DNA of 64,000 bases, taken from assembly GCA_964035545.1 (NCBI GenBank), contig OZ037765.1, positions 7,142,698-7,206,697 on the forward strand, read 5' to 3'. The translations under genes were made by a program, and so were the position numbers. The DNA comes from Bugula neritina (lineage: Eukaryota > Bryozoa > Gymnolaemata > Cheilostomatida > Bugulidae). This document shows, in pieces, positions 39,201 to 50,500 of this stretch; within the stretch, counting starts at the first letter, position 1, and each line of letters opens with the position of its first letter. The notes beneath the pieces were generated by a model. That model was not told the origin of the DNA, ran no database searches, and was given only the letters and a program-made list of their open reading frames with translations.

Positions 39201-42200
39201 AGGCAGGTGCCATTTTGGAAGAAAACAATTCCTCATCTGCCTGAGATTTCTCGGCAAGTAAAACTTTTAAATGCATAGTTTGGTGATGAAATAATATTAG
39301 TTTGACTATTGATAGTTGGGATAGTGCTGGCTGTTTCATGTGATGTGACATGCACACTGCAGTAGTGCATGGTCACACTTGTCACACTGAACTCTACTAA
39401 ACCTAAACTTACTTTTAGCCAATTTCACCTGAAATGCTGCAGGTTATAAGTAAATCAGGTTGGGTCTTCACGGCAGCAACTCTAAAATCTTATGCTCAAA
39501 ATTAGTCTGGTTTACCAAAATAATACCACAGTGCTTTATAGAGAGGCAGCCCAGGGAGTTATATACTTGTATTTGTTTTGAAATATTCCACGGATATTAT
39601 GCTGAAGTGGTGGGAGAGCAGCCATGCCCTAGGGGGTTAGGCTTTAGAGGGTTTGCCTAGTAAGCACGAAGTCATGGCTTCGGGACCGGCAAAGGCCATT
39701 GGTGATGTTAGAAAGAGTATCCCGTCATGCTTGCCCCTGTGCGCCAATTTAACAAAAAGAAACCTTCCATCCGGGTTTTGCTCACAGGATAGTGACTATA
39801 AACTTGCTTAGTTTTTATGCTGAAGTCATGACCGTGTTGTGACATTATATTGGATTAGTGGGTAAAAGTAAATATAGCAAAGCTTCAATATCCAGCCAAC
39901 TCATCCACCATAAATCAAAGCTATCAAGTAGCTAAAAATAGACCAGTTAGTTGGTTAATCAAAACAACTGACTTGGTGTACATTTCCCTATGCACTATTT
40001 GATGTCTACAAGCTTGGGAATGATGGGTTAACTGTTTGAGTGGTAGAATCAACAATAGCCTTCACTGAGGATTGCTGTTCTACTTTATACAAAAATCTCA
40101 AATAAACAGTGTCTACTAAAAAACACATCTACATATATACTGGAAAACAATATGCTGCAGTCACGTGTAGCAGTTGACCCCAGTATTCAGACCAGACAAT
40201 TATTATTTAATAATTAGTTTAAATGTTCATTGCAGCTTTTGTATTGATGCAACAGTGAGCTGATAAAATATAATTTATAATAAATATAATTGTTGCATTG
40301 TATTCCCAACGCCTTAGGGTGTTATCCCCCCATTTGGTTAATCAGAAGGCGGTTTTTGGATGTTCTTAAAAATTGTTTTTACCTCCAGCTTCGTTTATGT
40401 AATATTAATCAGTCTATGTTACTAACCACATTGCCCCTATAGCAGTCACAACACATATTTATTTGTTCCTGGTTGTCTGAAAATAACATACTAACGTGCA
40501 GAAGTGAATTCCAGTTGGTGAACCATTATGTATATATTTAGTAAATTTTTAGTGCATGTGAAGGTCATTTCAAAGTTGTCAGTTGTCTGGATCAAACAAC
40601 ATGCCACTATAATATTCACCCTGTCCTATCTATGACAGTTGTGGCATTTAGTCACTTTCTATTACTGGAATATTGACAGATTTTATTTAGCCATTTGCCT
40701 CCACTAAATGTGCTGGATGTACATCATGATGTTGTCATGAGTTTTCAATCAAATTATATAATTGTGACCTTATCTATAGATAAAGGAAACAGATTTCAAC
40801 AAAGCTTGTGAAGTTTTAGCCGAGAATTTTCGGATCACAAAAGAAGGCATCCTAGATAGTCTAGAGATTATAGTGGACCCATCAAGAATAAAGAGGACCA
40901 GCCGTATTGATGGTCATGTTTCCAGACCCATAACTCATAGTTTTGACTGCAATAATAAGAGTACATACTGCATAACTTCTATGGATAGCGAAAGTCTCAG
41001 ATCTCAAGCCTTAATCATTATAGGTGAGCACAATTATGGAGTTTATTTTGCATCATCTACTGACTAGTACCTTCCGTTATGGTATGTAATGCAGCTCGAA
41101 CCAGTCTTATGGGTGAGAGAGAGAGCACAGCTATCTGATGTAGACACGGGCAGCAGTGTGTTTTTAGCAGCAGTATGTGTTTTTAGCAGCAGTATGTGTT
41201 TTTAGCAGCAGTGTGTTTTTAGCAGCAGCTTCTCTTAGAAGAATTAAGAAATAATTATAGTGGACTTTTAGGTCTGATGGTTTCAAGTTAGTCATACTTG
41301 TGGTTTTTTTTACTACAGTCTAAATATTAATCTTATTATGTCTTTTTATACTTCAAGTAAAGCCAGATTTATTTAAAATGCATCCTTCAGTTTGTCTCAA
41401 ATTTACCAGAATTATACAGAGCAGGCACTTTGTATCAAAACACAAGAATTATATATCATTTACTTTTGTGAATTTGGCAAACATTGGCTTAGAATATAAT
41501 CTACAATATTTTTATTGGCGGTGTGATACACATTTAAATAGAAAATGTATTTAGCATTTAGTTGGGTCACTCCCTTGGTTCAGCATTTGATTAACAACTA
41601 GTGGTTTTAATAATAATTACAAATATTACCTTTAAGTCCCTAGAGACATTTGGTTTTTGCTATCTAATCATATGATAATATATTCCTATCAATCAAATTC
41701 TAGGAATTACGTGGAAAAATGTTCCCGTTTTCAGTTATTCAGGATAAATGTTTTTTTAGCAAAGTTGGGCCGACCAGTGGTGTTACTCTAACTATGGGCA
41801 ACAATGGGCATCTTAGCTTGTTTGAGTCTGCTTTTTACTTTGTAACAAGATATGGTCAAACAACAACTTAATAGCAACAATGTAATAGTCAAAGTTTCGG
41901 TGTTTAAAGGAGAGAAAAAAATTTGTCTATTGCTTTTAAAATGGTTCTTCTCCACTAGGAATTTTAAAGAGAAAGTTACTTTTTAAGCTGTTTTGTTCTA
42001 ACGGTGGCTCGGCTTTTATTCAGTTATTTTTCAATTTCTAGTAAACTATGGTAGCATTTGGAGTTAAATTCAAGTAGTTTTGTGGAGTTGTCTTTTCATT
42101 ACATATTACCACGTGATATCATCTTGAAAGTGTTCAGTTTATATTTTGTACTAATATGACATCAGGTTTCTAGTGATTTCTAGCAGATGGATAAGTTTAA

Positions 42201-44033
42201 CTAAACGTTGAGAAAGTTGAGTGTTTGAATGAGTTCTGCTACAACAGTTTTATCTATTAAGTTGCGTTTATACCTCTGCTGAAAAAAGTACCGAGTTTAA
42301 GTTAATAATGCTTGTCCGGGTACCCCTTTATAGTCAAACTGAAACTCGTTGAAATCATATTGATGCGGTTGCTCACTTTCTGAAATTGAAATTTGACTCG
42401 CATAATAGCTATTTGATGCCCTTTGTAAACGTAGTGAATTAGTGAAGCGGAAAGCATAAAAGCGATAATTGAGAAAGCGTAGGCTATATAATTATAACCG
42501 TATAAGTACGTTGTCTAATCGCCAAAGTAATAACTAAATAACGATGTTTACAAGGAGTTATTACTCCTATTCTAAAATTGGCCGATTAAGTTATCACAGT
42601 ACAAAAATTTCAACGAGTGCCTTTTACAATGCAATGCAACTCGGAGAAATTTCAACCCGGCCAAATTGAATTTTTGACCGAAAATCGTGAAGGTATAAAG
42701 GCAACTTAAGACAAAACTGGAATTTCACATAGTGTTTCATTTGCTGCTTAAAAATGCTATAAAATTTGTATTGTAGATATGTTGTTGTATGCTGAGAGTG
42801 ATGGATCACACACTGCAGATGGCAAACAGAAATACAAAGGTTATTTTTTCAATTTGAGTATAATTAATCAAGATATTTCCCTGGTGTTTGATGTCACTCT
42901 ACTTCATCGGTAAGTGTAACTTTTATTATACCATAATTTCTAATTCTAACAAAAAAAATATTTTGAAACCACTTACTCCTTTGGTAAAATTTAAAATTAT
43001 GTTTGTTAATTTTATTGTAGATTTCCACCAAAGGTCTTGTTCAACAACGGGGAGTATTGGCACATCATAAAAATTGATATGCCAGATGACGTGGGATTCA
43101 GTATGTATTACAGCTGTGTTATATAACAAATCATCAGCTATAGAAAGCTACTGTGACACAATTTGAAGTACATGTATAAGATTCTAGTGTATATTACTTT
43201 GCAGGAGAAGCTGGTATAGTAGCTCAGATATCGGAACCCATCGCCTCGGCACACATCTCTGAGTACTACATCTCCTCTTTCACTTGTGGACACGCTTTGG
43301 TGAGTTAATTCTTAAGTTACCGGAAATTGCTTTCCATACTTTTTTACAGGGTCATGCTATTCAAAGCTGAATTTCAAATACCAGTAACTTGACGTTAACA
43401 GATTTCTAAAAAGTAAACATTGCTTGATAGATCAGCTCAGTATAGCTGGAAAAACCACGTTAGATGTTAAGCAATTGATATCAGCATTCCAACTTTTTCC
43501 CAGATTGGGAAAATTAAAAATTGTTTTAAAATAAACCAGCGTACACTGCTACCACAATTTTTCCAGCTACTTGGTAATAACTTACAATCACTTAGTTATT
43601 ACTAGTAATTCAGCATTTTAATTTAATTTAATTCAAGCCAAGTTATCAGTTTAGCAAATCTTAAATTCAAGTTAAAATTTGCTCTTAGCTTGACTCAAGG
43701 TTTTTGAGATGTTCACTGAAAATAAGAACTTTAGTAAAAACCGGTTCTTTTCAAGTTGTGATCGGTTTGTTTCATTTCTTTTCAGTTTTTATATTCTTTG
43801 GTGAACACTGCATGCCAATAAAAGTTTTAAATTGATAAGACATAATAAATACTTTTCAATGTTTCAATATCATTTATGTTGTTTTCTGAACCTTGTGTGA
43901 AGTGGCATAAGGTGTTATTTGCTTTATCATGAAGGTGCCAGTTGAGCAATTCCAAGAAGTTCGAGGCATGTTGGAAAAAAAGAGAGGCGAATACAAAACC
44001 AGTGAGGCATGTCCACAGACTTCTGCTGCTTAA
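33251..44033 (+). CDS. CASTOR1: CASTOR-family cytosolic arginine sensor homologue, complete, 8 exons
   Basis: CASTOR proteins bind and inhibit GATOR2; in human CASTOR1, arginine releases it and activates mTORC1 at the lysosome. Exons: 33251-33423, 33959-34023, 35231-35424, 40780-41023, 42777-42909, 43021-43100, 43205-43299, 43935-44033; 1083 nt, unbroken phase, 360 aa (349 from the Met at 33284, which aligns with the vertebrate start; human 329). Markers: MEINILDYRLRVM at the N-terminus, QEEYSIIMEEEAF, ISKIANSVLIPLAD, LSTYRTDYVLV, then EAGIVAQISEPIA and ISEYYISSFTCGHALVP in the last ACT domain. The Ser equal to human Ser111 (35383-35385) and the Glu of the GFxE motif are kept. The residue equal to the arginine-contacting Asp304 is Gly (43288-43290). 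One-to-one orthology with CASTOR1 rather than CASTOR2 is not claimed. Confidence 0.88.
37005..38221 (+). other. unidentified coding-like blocks inside the CASTOR-like intron
   Basis: Block 1 (37005-37243) reads as an amphipathic helical segment with QLYNIAERSYRKLVSWELL and LLRFASLVENYIQIEVSSD, ending FMFRKDAG before a GTGTGT. Block 2 (37901-38221) follows a good 3' splice site (tttttcaaatgcag) and reads GYKSARRSFLSG, then MPILELVYTIFCYPKRPNL, EVGNTYAECALKVFGL and VLDADGYLAILCLGPLY to a stop at 38219-38221. Block 2 needs two incoming bases of phase; a weak donor at GGGGT|GTGTCT would supply them. Composition and amino-acid usage look protein-coding, but I recognise no family. It could be a nested gene, a decayed transposon or viral ORF, or chance. 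Confidence 0.3.
39611..39808 (+). mobile_element. tRNA-derived SINE, copy C
   Basis: Begins tgggagagcagccatgccct and shares cacgaagtcatgg, the ggtgatgttagaaagagtat middle and the tcacaggatagtgactataaa tail with copy D. Lies in CASTOR-like intron 3. Confidence 0.65.
41145..41229. repeat. 18-bp tandem repeat (tgtgtttttagcagcagta)n
   Basis: Four near-identical units beginning shortly after exon 4 of the CASTOR-like gene. Non-coding. Confidence 0.8.
42261..42705 (+). mobile_element. TTAA-type (piggyBac-like) MITE, copy 2
   Basis: The left end gttgcgtttatacct (42261-42275) and right end aggtataaaggcaac (42691-42705) are inverted repeats matching at 14 of 15 positions. Both ends abut TTAA (42257-42260 and 42706-42709), the target-site duplication of piggyBac-superfamily elements. 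445 bp, no transposase. Inverted copy 1 is at 12562-12985. It lies 71 bases before exon 5 of the CASTOR-like gene. Confidence 0.8.
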
Positions 44034-44569
44034 AACTGTGATATTTTTATTCTTGTTGCACTCTTGGATATGAGTATAAACTATCAGATTTATATTTTAA
44101 GTAACTAAATTTTTTTACAGCATTGACTATTAAATAGTGTAGATTTGATAAATGTTTTTACAAAGACTAAAGTGGCCTTCACAAGGTCAATTTGTCTTTA
44201 TAGTTGTATTTTTCGACTTACTAGTCAGGAGGAGTATTGGACTTTTTGCTCTAAGCATTTGTATGTAAACTCTTTTTAATAATTGATAGTGAAAACACCG
44301 TACCATTTACCCCTGCATGTCTTACACAGCAGATTATAATTGTTATAGTAGCATGCCAAAGGCTGAATAATGCTTGCTCATATAAATTTTATTGCTGCAT
44401 GTAATTTTTCAAAAAGATTCTAGTTCCATACTTACAGGGTGTGTCTAACACACTTAATTTTACATGATGCTGCACAAAATGTATATACAATTCAAGCAAT
44501 GCTTGTTCTATTGGAAGTAATAAACTTCATATTATACATTAAATATATACAAATCAAAAACCGTAAATG
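44034..44569. other. tail-to-tail spacer between CASTOR-like and ANAPC4
   Basis: 536 bases between the two stop codons hold both 3' ends. AATAAA on the plus strand is at 44519-44524, and AATAAA on the minus strand is at 44393-44388, so the two transcripts probably overlap at their 3' ends. Confidence 0.5.
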
Positions 44570-47500
44570 TTAATTTTCCTTATCACTGCTTATTGCATCG
44601 TCATCTGCACTAGCTGAGGGGTCTTGACTCATACTCTCTCCCTCCTCATCGGAGTCATCCTCCCCATCAAAAATAAAGAGTCGTACTCTTCTGTTAGATA
44701 GCATCTACAACATCAATTTAATTGTTTACCAGTATAAATACAAAAAAAAAAAAACCACACTGTTTTGTCCAATAAAAATAATCTCTACTTCATTGCAGTG
44801 TGTGTTCAGCAGCATAGAGCTGGTGAAAATGTGATGGTTACATTTCAAATTTAAAAAAAACTATTTTCACTTGGTATTGAAGCCTATCTACTCCACGATT
44901 TTCAGTTTAATAAATCATGCATGTGAATAATGAAAAATCAATTGTTCAAATTAGGTATATAATTTTTTACCATTTTGCTACCCAAGTGGAAATTTTCAAA
45001 TAAGCAGTTGATGTTATATGTTCCAAGTATCAGTTGATGCACCTGTTTTATCCTTTTTTATAAGTTTAAAAATTCACACAAGAAATGCATTTTAAATAAT
45101 TCAAATACTTACAACACTGCTGATATCTCGTTTGCCACTTGCACTTATTTGCACAGCATTAAACGCATTCTGTAGCACTTTGATGTAGGATGGACTCACG
45201 TATTTTCCTGCCTCAACAGCTTCACTGAAATAAATATGCAACAGATGCTCAAATAGTGACAAGTTTAATTTTGTTGGCATTGTCTGTATATGCAGGTATA
45301 AGAAGAGTTGATCATAAATATATATTAGCCAATTTGCAAGTGGTTGTTTTATTGGTTTGGAGTTGTTTTCTTTTATTATTGATTACTGGCGAAAGGCCTA
45401 CTTTCAAGTGTATTTTGATAATTAAAATTAATTAATTGTACTTTCTTTAAACAATTTTTGTCAAGAGGTAACCTTTAATCAAATGATATACGAGACAAAG
45501 TGCTAAAAAAGTATTTATAGTTGAAACAGTAGCAGAGATTTCCATACTTGGTTCGTGCCCAGTCCTGTGAAGTTAAACTCTCAAGATTGAGCCTTACAGT
45601 TACAAATGATTTGTAGCCCTCCATCTTCTGCTGAAGGAGCACTACTATTTCCTCATCCTGGTAGTAATCAAAGTCGACTATCCTATGTTGTTGGCATCTA
45701 CAAAAATTGCATTTTAGTTAGATTCACATAGCAAAAATAACTTTTAGTAACAAACATTTCCTTCACAGACATGCAGTGGCTATAAGAAATCTGCCAGAAT
45801 TCATGGAGGCAATGATGACCATGGTTAAAATAGTGATATAGTTGTTCCTTTTTGTAAAATTCTTCACTAAAATGCTAGAGAATCTAGAAGTTAAATTTCT
45901 TGATTCAAAAGGTCAAACTAATAATGGTAAAATGTGTTCTTCAAAACACATCGTTTAACTACTAAATAAAACTGCCCTTGAGTAATAATGCTAAAGTGTA
46001 CCCATAAATGTTTTGTTTACATGCTGAAATGTCTCAACTAACATAAAGCCATGTCAAAAGTAACAGCTCTACAAATAAAAATGGCATTTACATTTTGTTA
46101 TTAGCCAGTCCATGTATTACTGAGGTTTGTACACTACTTTTATAAACTATTAAAATAAAACGCATGTTAGTTTTTCAAATGAATAAGTAATGGGATGCGA
46201 TAACACATTTTTGGAAAATATAATTATTAATTATAATTGACCAGGCAAAATATCTGAGTTGAATAAAATGGCTTGAAAATCATTTTTAAGGTTGTTTGGA
46301 AACTGGAATAAATCAATATTAGAGTTGCGTTCTCACAACTACAAGCTGATTGGCTGAAAAGAAGAGCGTTGTAAAGTAGGAAATATTTGGTGATGATAAA
46401 TAGCTGTATAAAGTTAGCAGTGTCTACTTCAATAAAATGGCTCAGTGGTTACACACGGGAAGGAAAATGGAAAGACTGGTGGTAGTTTTGGTAACTCTTA
46501 TAAGCCTCACTCACACAGTAAGTAACTTTCTAATTTAATATGTACCAGCAAGTATTCATTGGGTTTCAGGTCCAACAGTTGAAGCACTGCTTTAGCATTG
46601 AGTTTATATTTGATGCACCTATCAACAGTTGAAGGATAAATGAAGGCCTATATCCATATTATCTTGTTTCAAGGTTACTAAAATTAGCCATCGAAAAAAT
46701 ACAAATTTATGTGATCTAACTGATTGTTAAATTGTGCGCAGTGGGTCTTGGAAAGAAAAACTTTCATTTTTAAAACTTATATTTGAACTTCTCATTTTAT
46801 AAGCTTATGCTGCTTTTGAAAAATAGACTGTATTTTGAATATCATCTGATTTTTAAAAAAATAATGACATCAAACTTAAAACAGCTAGAACTTAAATATT
46901 TAATAGAATGGAGTATACACCAAACTTTTTCTGTTAAATTTTAAACGACTGAAAGGTCAAGGTAGAAGTAATTAATAGTAAGCAGTAACCAGGAGGTGAT
47001 AAATCAACCCCAGATTTGAGCATCAAACAAGAACCTGATGTTGCACAATATATCAGAGTCACCTTGTTATTCTTCAATTAACCATCTTTTGTGATTGTTG
47101 ATGGCTAGGCGGAGATAATCATGAGATTGAAAATATGGATATAGCAAAAGGTTATTTTATATTTACCAAACCTAAGAAATTCCAATCATGTTTAGGTGAT
47201 CATAAAAATAGCTAACTTTAGTTTCATTGAGGCAGCAAAATTTACACTACATGGATGCCACAGTATGATATATTGCTATTGTTTATGTAACAAAACTAAT
47301 TTTGAATCATCTCCATATAAATATAATTGAACCTGGTAAAATAATGTAACCCTAAATTAAAATCAACAGCTATAAAAAGTGATTATAATTGTAAATAATA
47401 TTAAATTTATTTTTACATCACCCTGACAGCTGTGAATGGACTGAACCTACTCCAGAAGCTATTAGTAATTACATATCATTATTTATATATGTTATTTTCA

Positions 47501-50500
47501 AGCAGTTGGAGATTGAGATATGAAGAAGATAATTAGTATTATTTCTCAGAAATAGCTGCAATTAACACTTTGAATAACAGACTTACAGTGTCATCTACAG
47601 TCAGTATGTCAGAGATAAGCAGTTTATTAGATCAAATGGCACCAGGAGACAGTGCTGCCTTCATGACACTGACAACGGGCACTTCACACTGAAGCTGACT
47701 ACCATAACATAGGATTACAGCTATAGTAACAGATATTTTAATGGCCAGTAAAATAGAATAAAATTCAAGCACTTGCTATAACGTTTCCATGGTGATGTAG
47801 TAGAGATAACATAGTATGGTAAAGGGGCTATTTATTTCAGTAGCATGATTGTCTGCCGAGATTAAAAATTTAAAAATTTCATGAAGACTTTAGATAAATT
47901 TCATAATCAGCTGAGGGTAAATTTTCTTCTGACATGCAGTTGACTAATGTTAGTTGTTTCTCAAAGGATAGAGGCTTTGATAGACAATTCATACCACAGA
48001 ACAGGTTCAGACTGAACAAAGAGTTAAAAAAAGACAAGGATGGTGGGTTGCTGTGGTAATATCCTGAGGTATAAATCCTAAGAACTAATATGACTGCACT
48101 ACACACCAAGCCATCAATAATGTATTGACAGCTATAATAGCCGTGTACATTTGCTAATATACTGGAGCTAAAACTTAATGGCTGGGCTAATAAATTATTA
48201 AAGATTAGAGTTAAAAAGTACATTGCATTCTAAATAAATAACTATTTCCCCTTCCCCCCCAAAAAAAAGCTAGTTATAAAATATTTTATACTTTTACACG
48301 ATTTCATATTGTAAAGCTAAACTTTTTCTTGGTGCAATATGGCGTGGTGGTTGAGTGGGTGAGCTAGTTACTTGCTATACACACAATTTAACAAGATATG
48401 TAATCATTTCAACTACTCAAATATCAAAAACATTCAAACTGCCATTTTATTAGAGACCAAGCAACCAAACAAAGCTTATCTTAGATCTTACTCACTCAAG
48501 TAACTACAATACACAACAAGTGTGGCAATAAAACTCTCAAAAGACAACAATTTGCCTGATGATAAAAGCATTTCTCTCCATGTATGAGTATTATTTATAC
48601 CTTAAGGGTCAATAAAATACTGCCATTTTGCTGATAACATCAATTCCTTGTTCAAGTCATCAGTTAATGGCACCTTCTAGTTACAATATTAAATGTTATT
48701 TAGACTAGAAATCTTATCTGTAAAAACTCTTGGAATATTGTTTGAAATTCAATTTCTATGTTTTAGTTAAAGTTGCCCACATGGAAACAGTTATCAACCA
48801 GCTACCCTGGCTATAAGCACAAAGGACAGGGGAAATATACAAACTTAGAACTGTTTCTCAGACTAGGCAAGGCACCTTTACCAGACGAGGATAAGGAAGA
48901 TACAAGTGCGCTAAGATTATCTTTTGCCCTGAATAAGTTGGGTGGTTCCCACAGACTGGGGACAGATGAGATCCACATTTCCAAGACATTTGACCATGAC
49001 AGTGTGAAGGGCAGAGACGGTCAGCAATACATATACAGAACCATGGCTTTCGGCCCTTTCCTTGCCATGAAATATAAAAGTCCAGAACTCATTAGAACTG
49101 ACCCTCTGGACCCAGATTTACCAAAAAGAACATTGAAAGGAAAGCGTGGTATCGTCAGATTCGTGGCATTTTATAACAAAAACAAGCACGCTGATGCAAG
49201 AATAGCATTGTGGGACTGTGACCATGTATTCGAGGCAAGAAACCTTGGCAAGATGCACCATCTTATTTCAGTGGAATTCTGGGAACTGCCAGGTAAGAAA
49301 TTATAACCGTCTACTAAACAAGAACACATTTCTTGTGGTATTTAATGTATGTATAAATAATGTTGAAACATTTCAACATATAAGTACATAATGATGGCAC
49401 GCCAGGATCAACATATATATAGCTGTGTATACTAAACAAGGAAATCCCATATAAATTATATACTCAGACATTAGATCTGGTGGGAATCTGGCATAGAAAC
49501 AAAACTTGGTTCCCAGTGACCCAGTGAATATGAAGTGCAAAGCATGAATTGAAAATTAGTCATTATAACCAAAGCATAGGAACACTAAAGCCTTTCTTGA
49601 TAATATTTTGACTCACTGGTAATAGAGGTTAGCTTCCTAATATATTGTATAAGAATTGCTCTTCTTACAATTACATCTGCTGCATGGATGCTAAAGAGAT
49701 AGTGTTGAATAATTTATTAGAGCAGGAAAAAGATAAGTCATAATTATAAGTCCCAGAATGCACAACTATATTAGTCATTCACTGTATGTGCAGCACAAGG
49801 TGGTGTATATGTAGCATAAAGCTATATAAATGCAGCATAAAGTAGTATATATCCAGCATGCAGAGCTAGTGTAGACTGTAGAGCAACCTTTCAACTATCC
49901 ACCAGTGATTCTTTGAACAAAGAGATAAATTTAGCTGTGCCTAAAGATGCTATCATTGATAAAATAGTTGGAAAAGGAGCAATGTTTACATAATACTGGG
50001 TGTGTGGGCCTATCAAGTGACATCTGCTGTAATAGTCATGGTTCTGGTAAACACAATAGTAAGTTATACCTACAGATAAGATACCAGCTTGAACACGAAC
50101 AGGTGTTCATCTGCCATGGGGCATAACTCCCACGTCCCTAGCCAACAGGCAGCTGGTGAAAAGTGTGCAGATTGGCAAGTGGCTAGTATTGTAACTAATT
50201 CACTGTTGACTTTACAAAATACAGTTTATAATCTAACAATTATAAGATACATTATTCACTCCCAGTCCAAACATTACATGAAAACTAACTGCTGTTCAAT
50301 GGCCCTTGAAAGTTTTGGAGCACAAAGTAGAGGCAAACATCTTAAGAGCTCTTACAATAGGATATGCCTGATTTGTGAAGGTAGAAATTGGAGAGGTTAA
50401 TGGGATGTAAATATAGTAAAACATTTCTTGGATCATTGTGAGTGTGAAATGGGCAGAGCAGATGGGCTGCCAGAGTTGGTCATGTGCAACGCTAATATTG

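Larger units (their letters stand above)
35425..40779. other. 5.3-kb intron 3 of the CASTOR-like gene
   Basis: Exons 3 and 4 join in phase 0 across this interval, so nothing here is needed for CASTOR. It holds a less AT-rich patch at about 35640-35830, an unidentified pair of coding-like blocks at 37005-37243 and 37901-38221 (listed separately), and SINE copy C at about 39611. The rest is plain AT-rich DNA. Confidence 0.6.

Noticed and set aside
41397-41500. Search for CRISPR arrays, operons or bacterial promoters
   Set aside because: Spliced eukaryotic DNA throughout; the tandem repeats here are contiguous microsatellite or minisatellite units without unique spacers.
47879-48223. 114-codon minus-strand frame inside the Tae4-like intron
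   Set aside because: Same strand as ANAPC4, but no splice phase fits and no family is recognisable; ANAPC4 exons 15 and 16 join across it.
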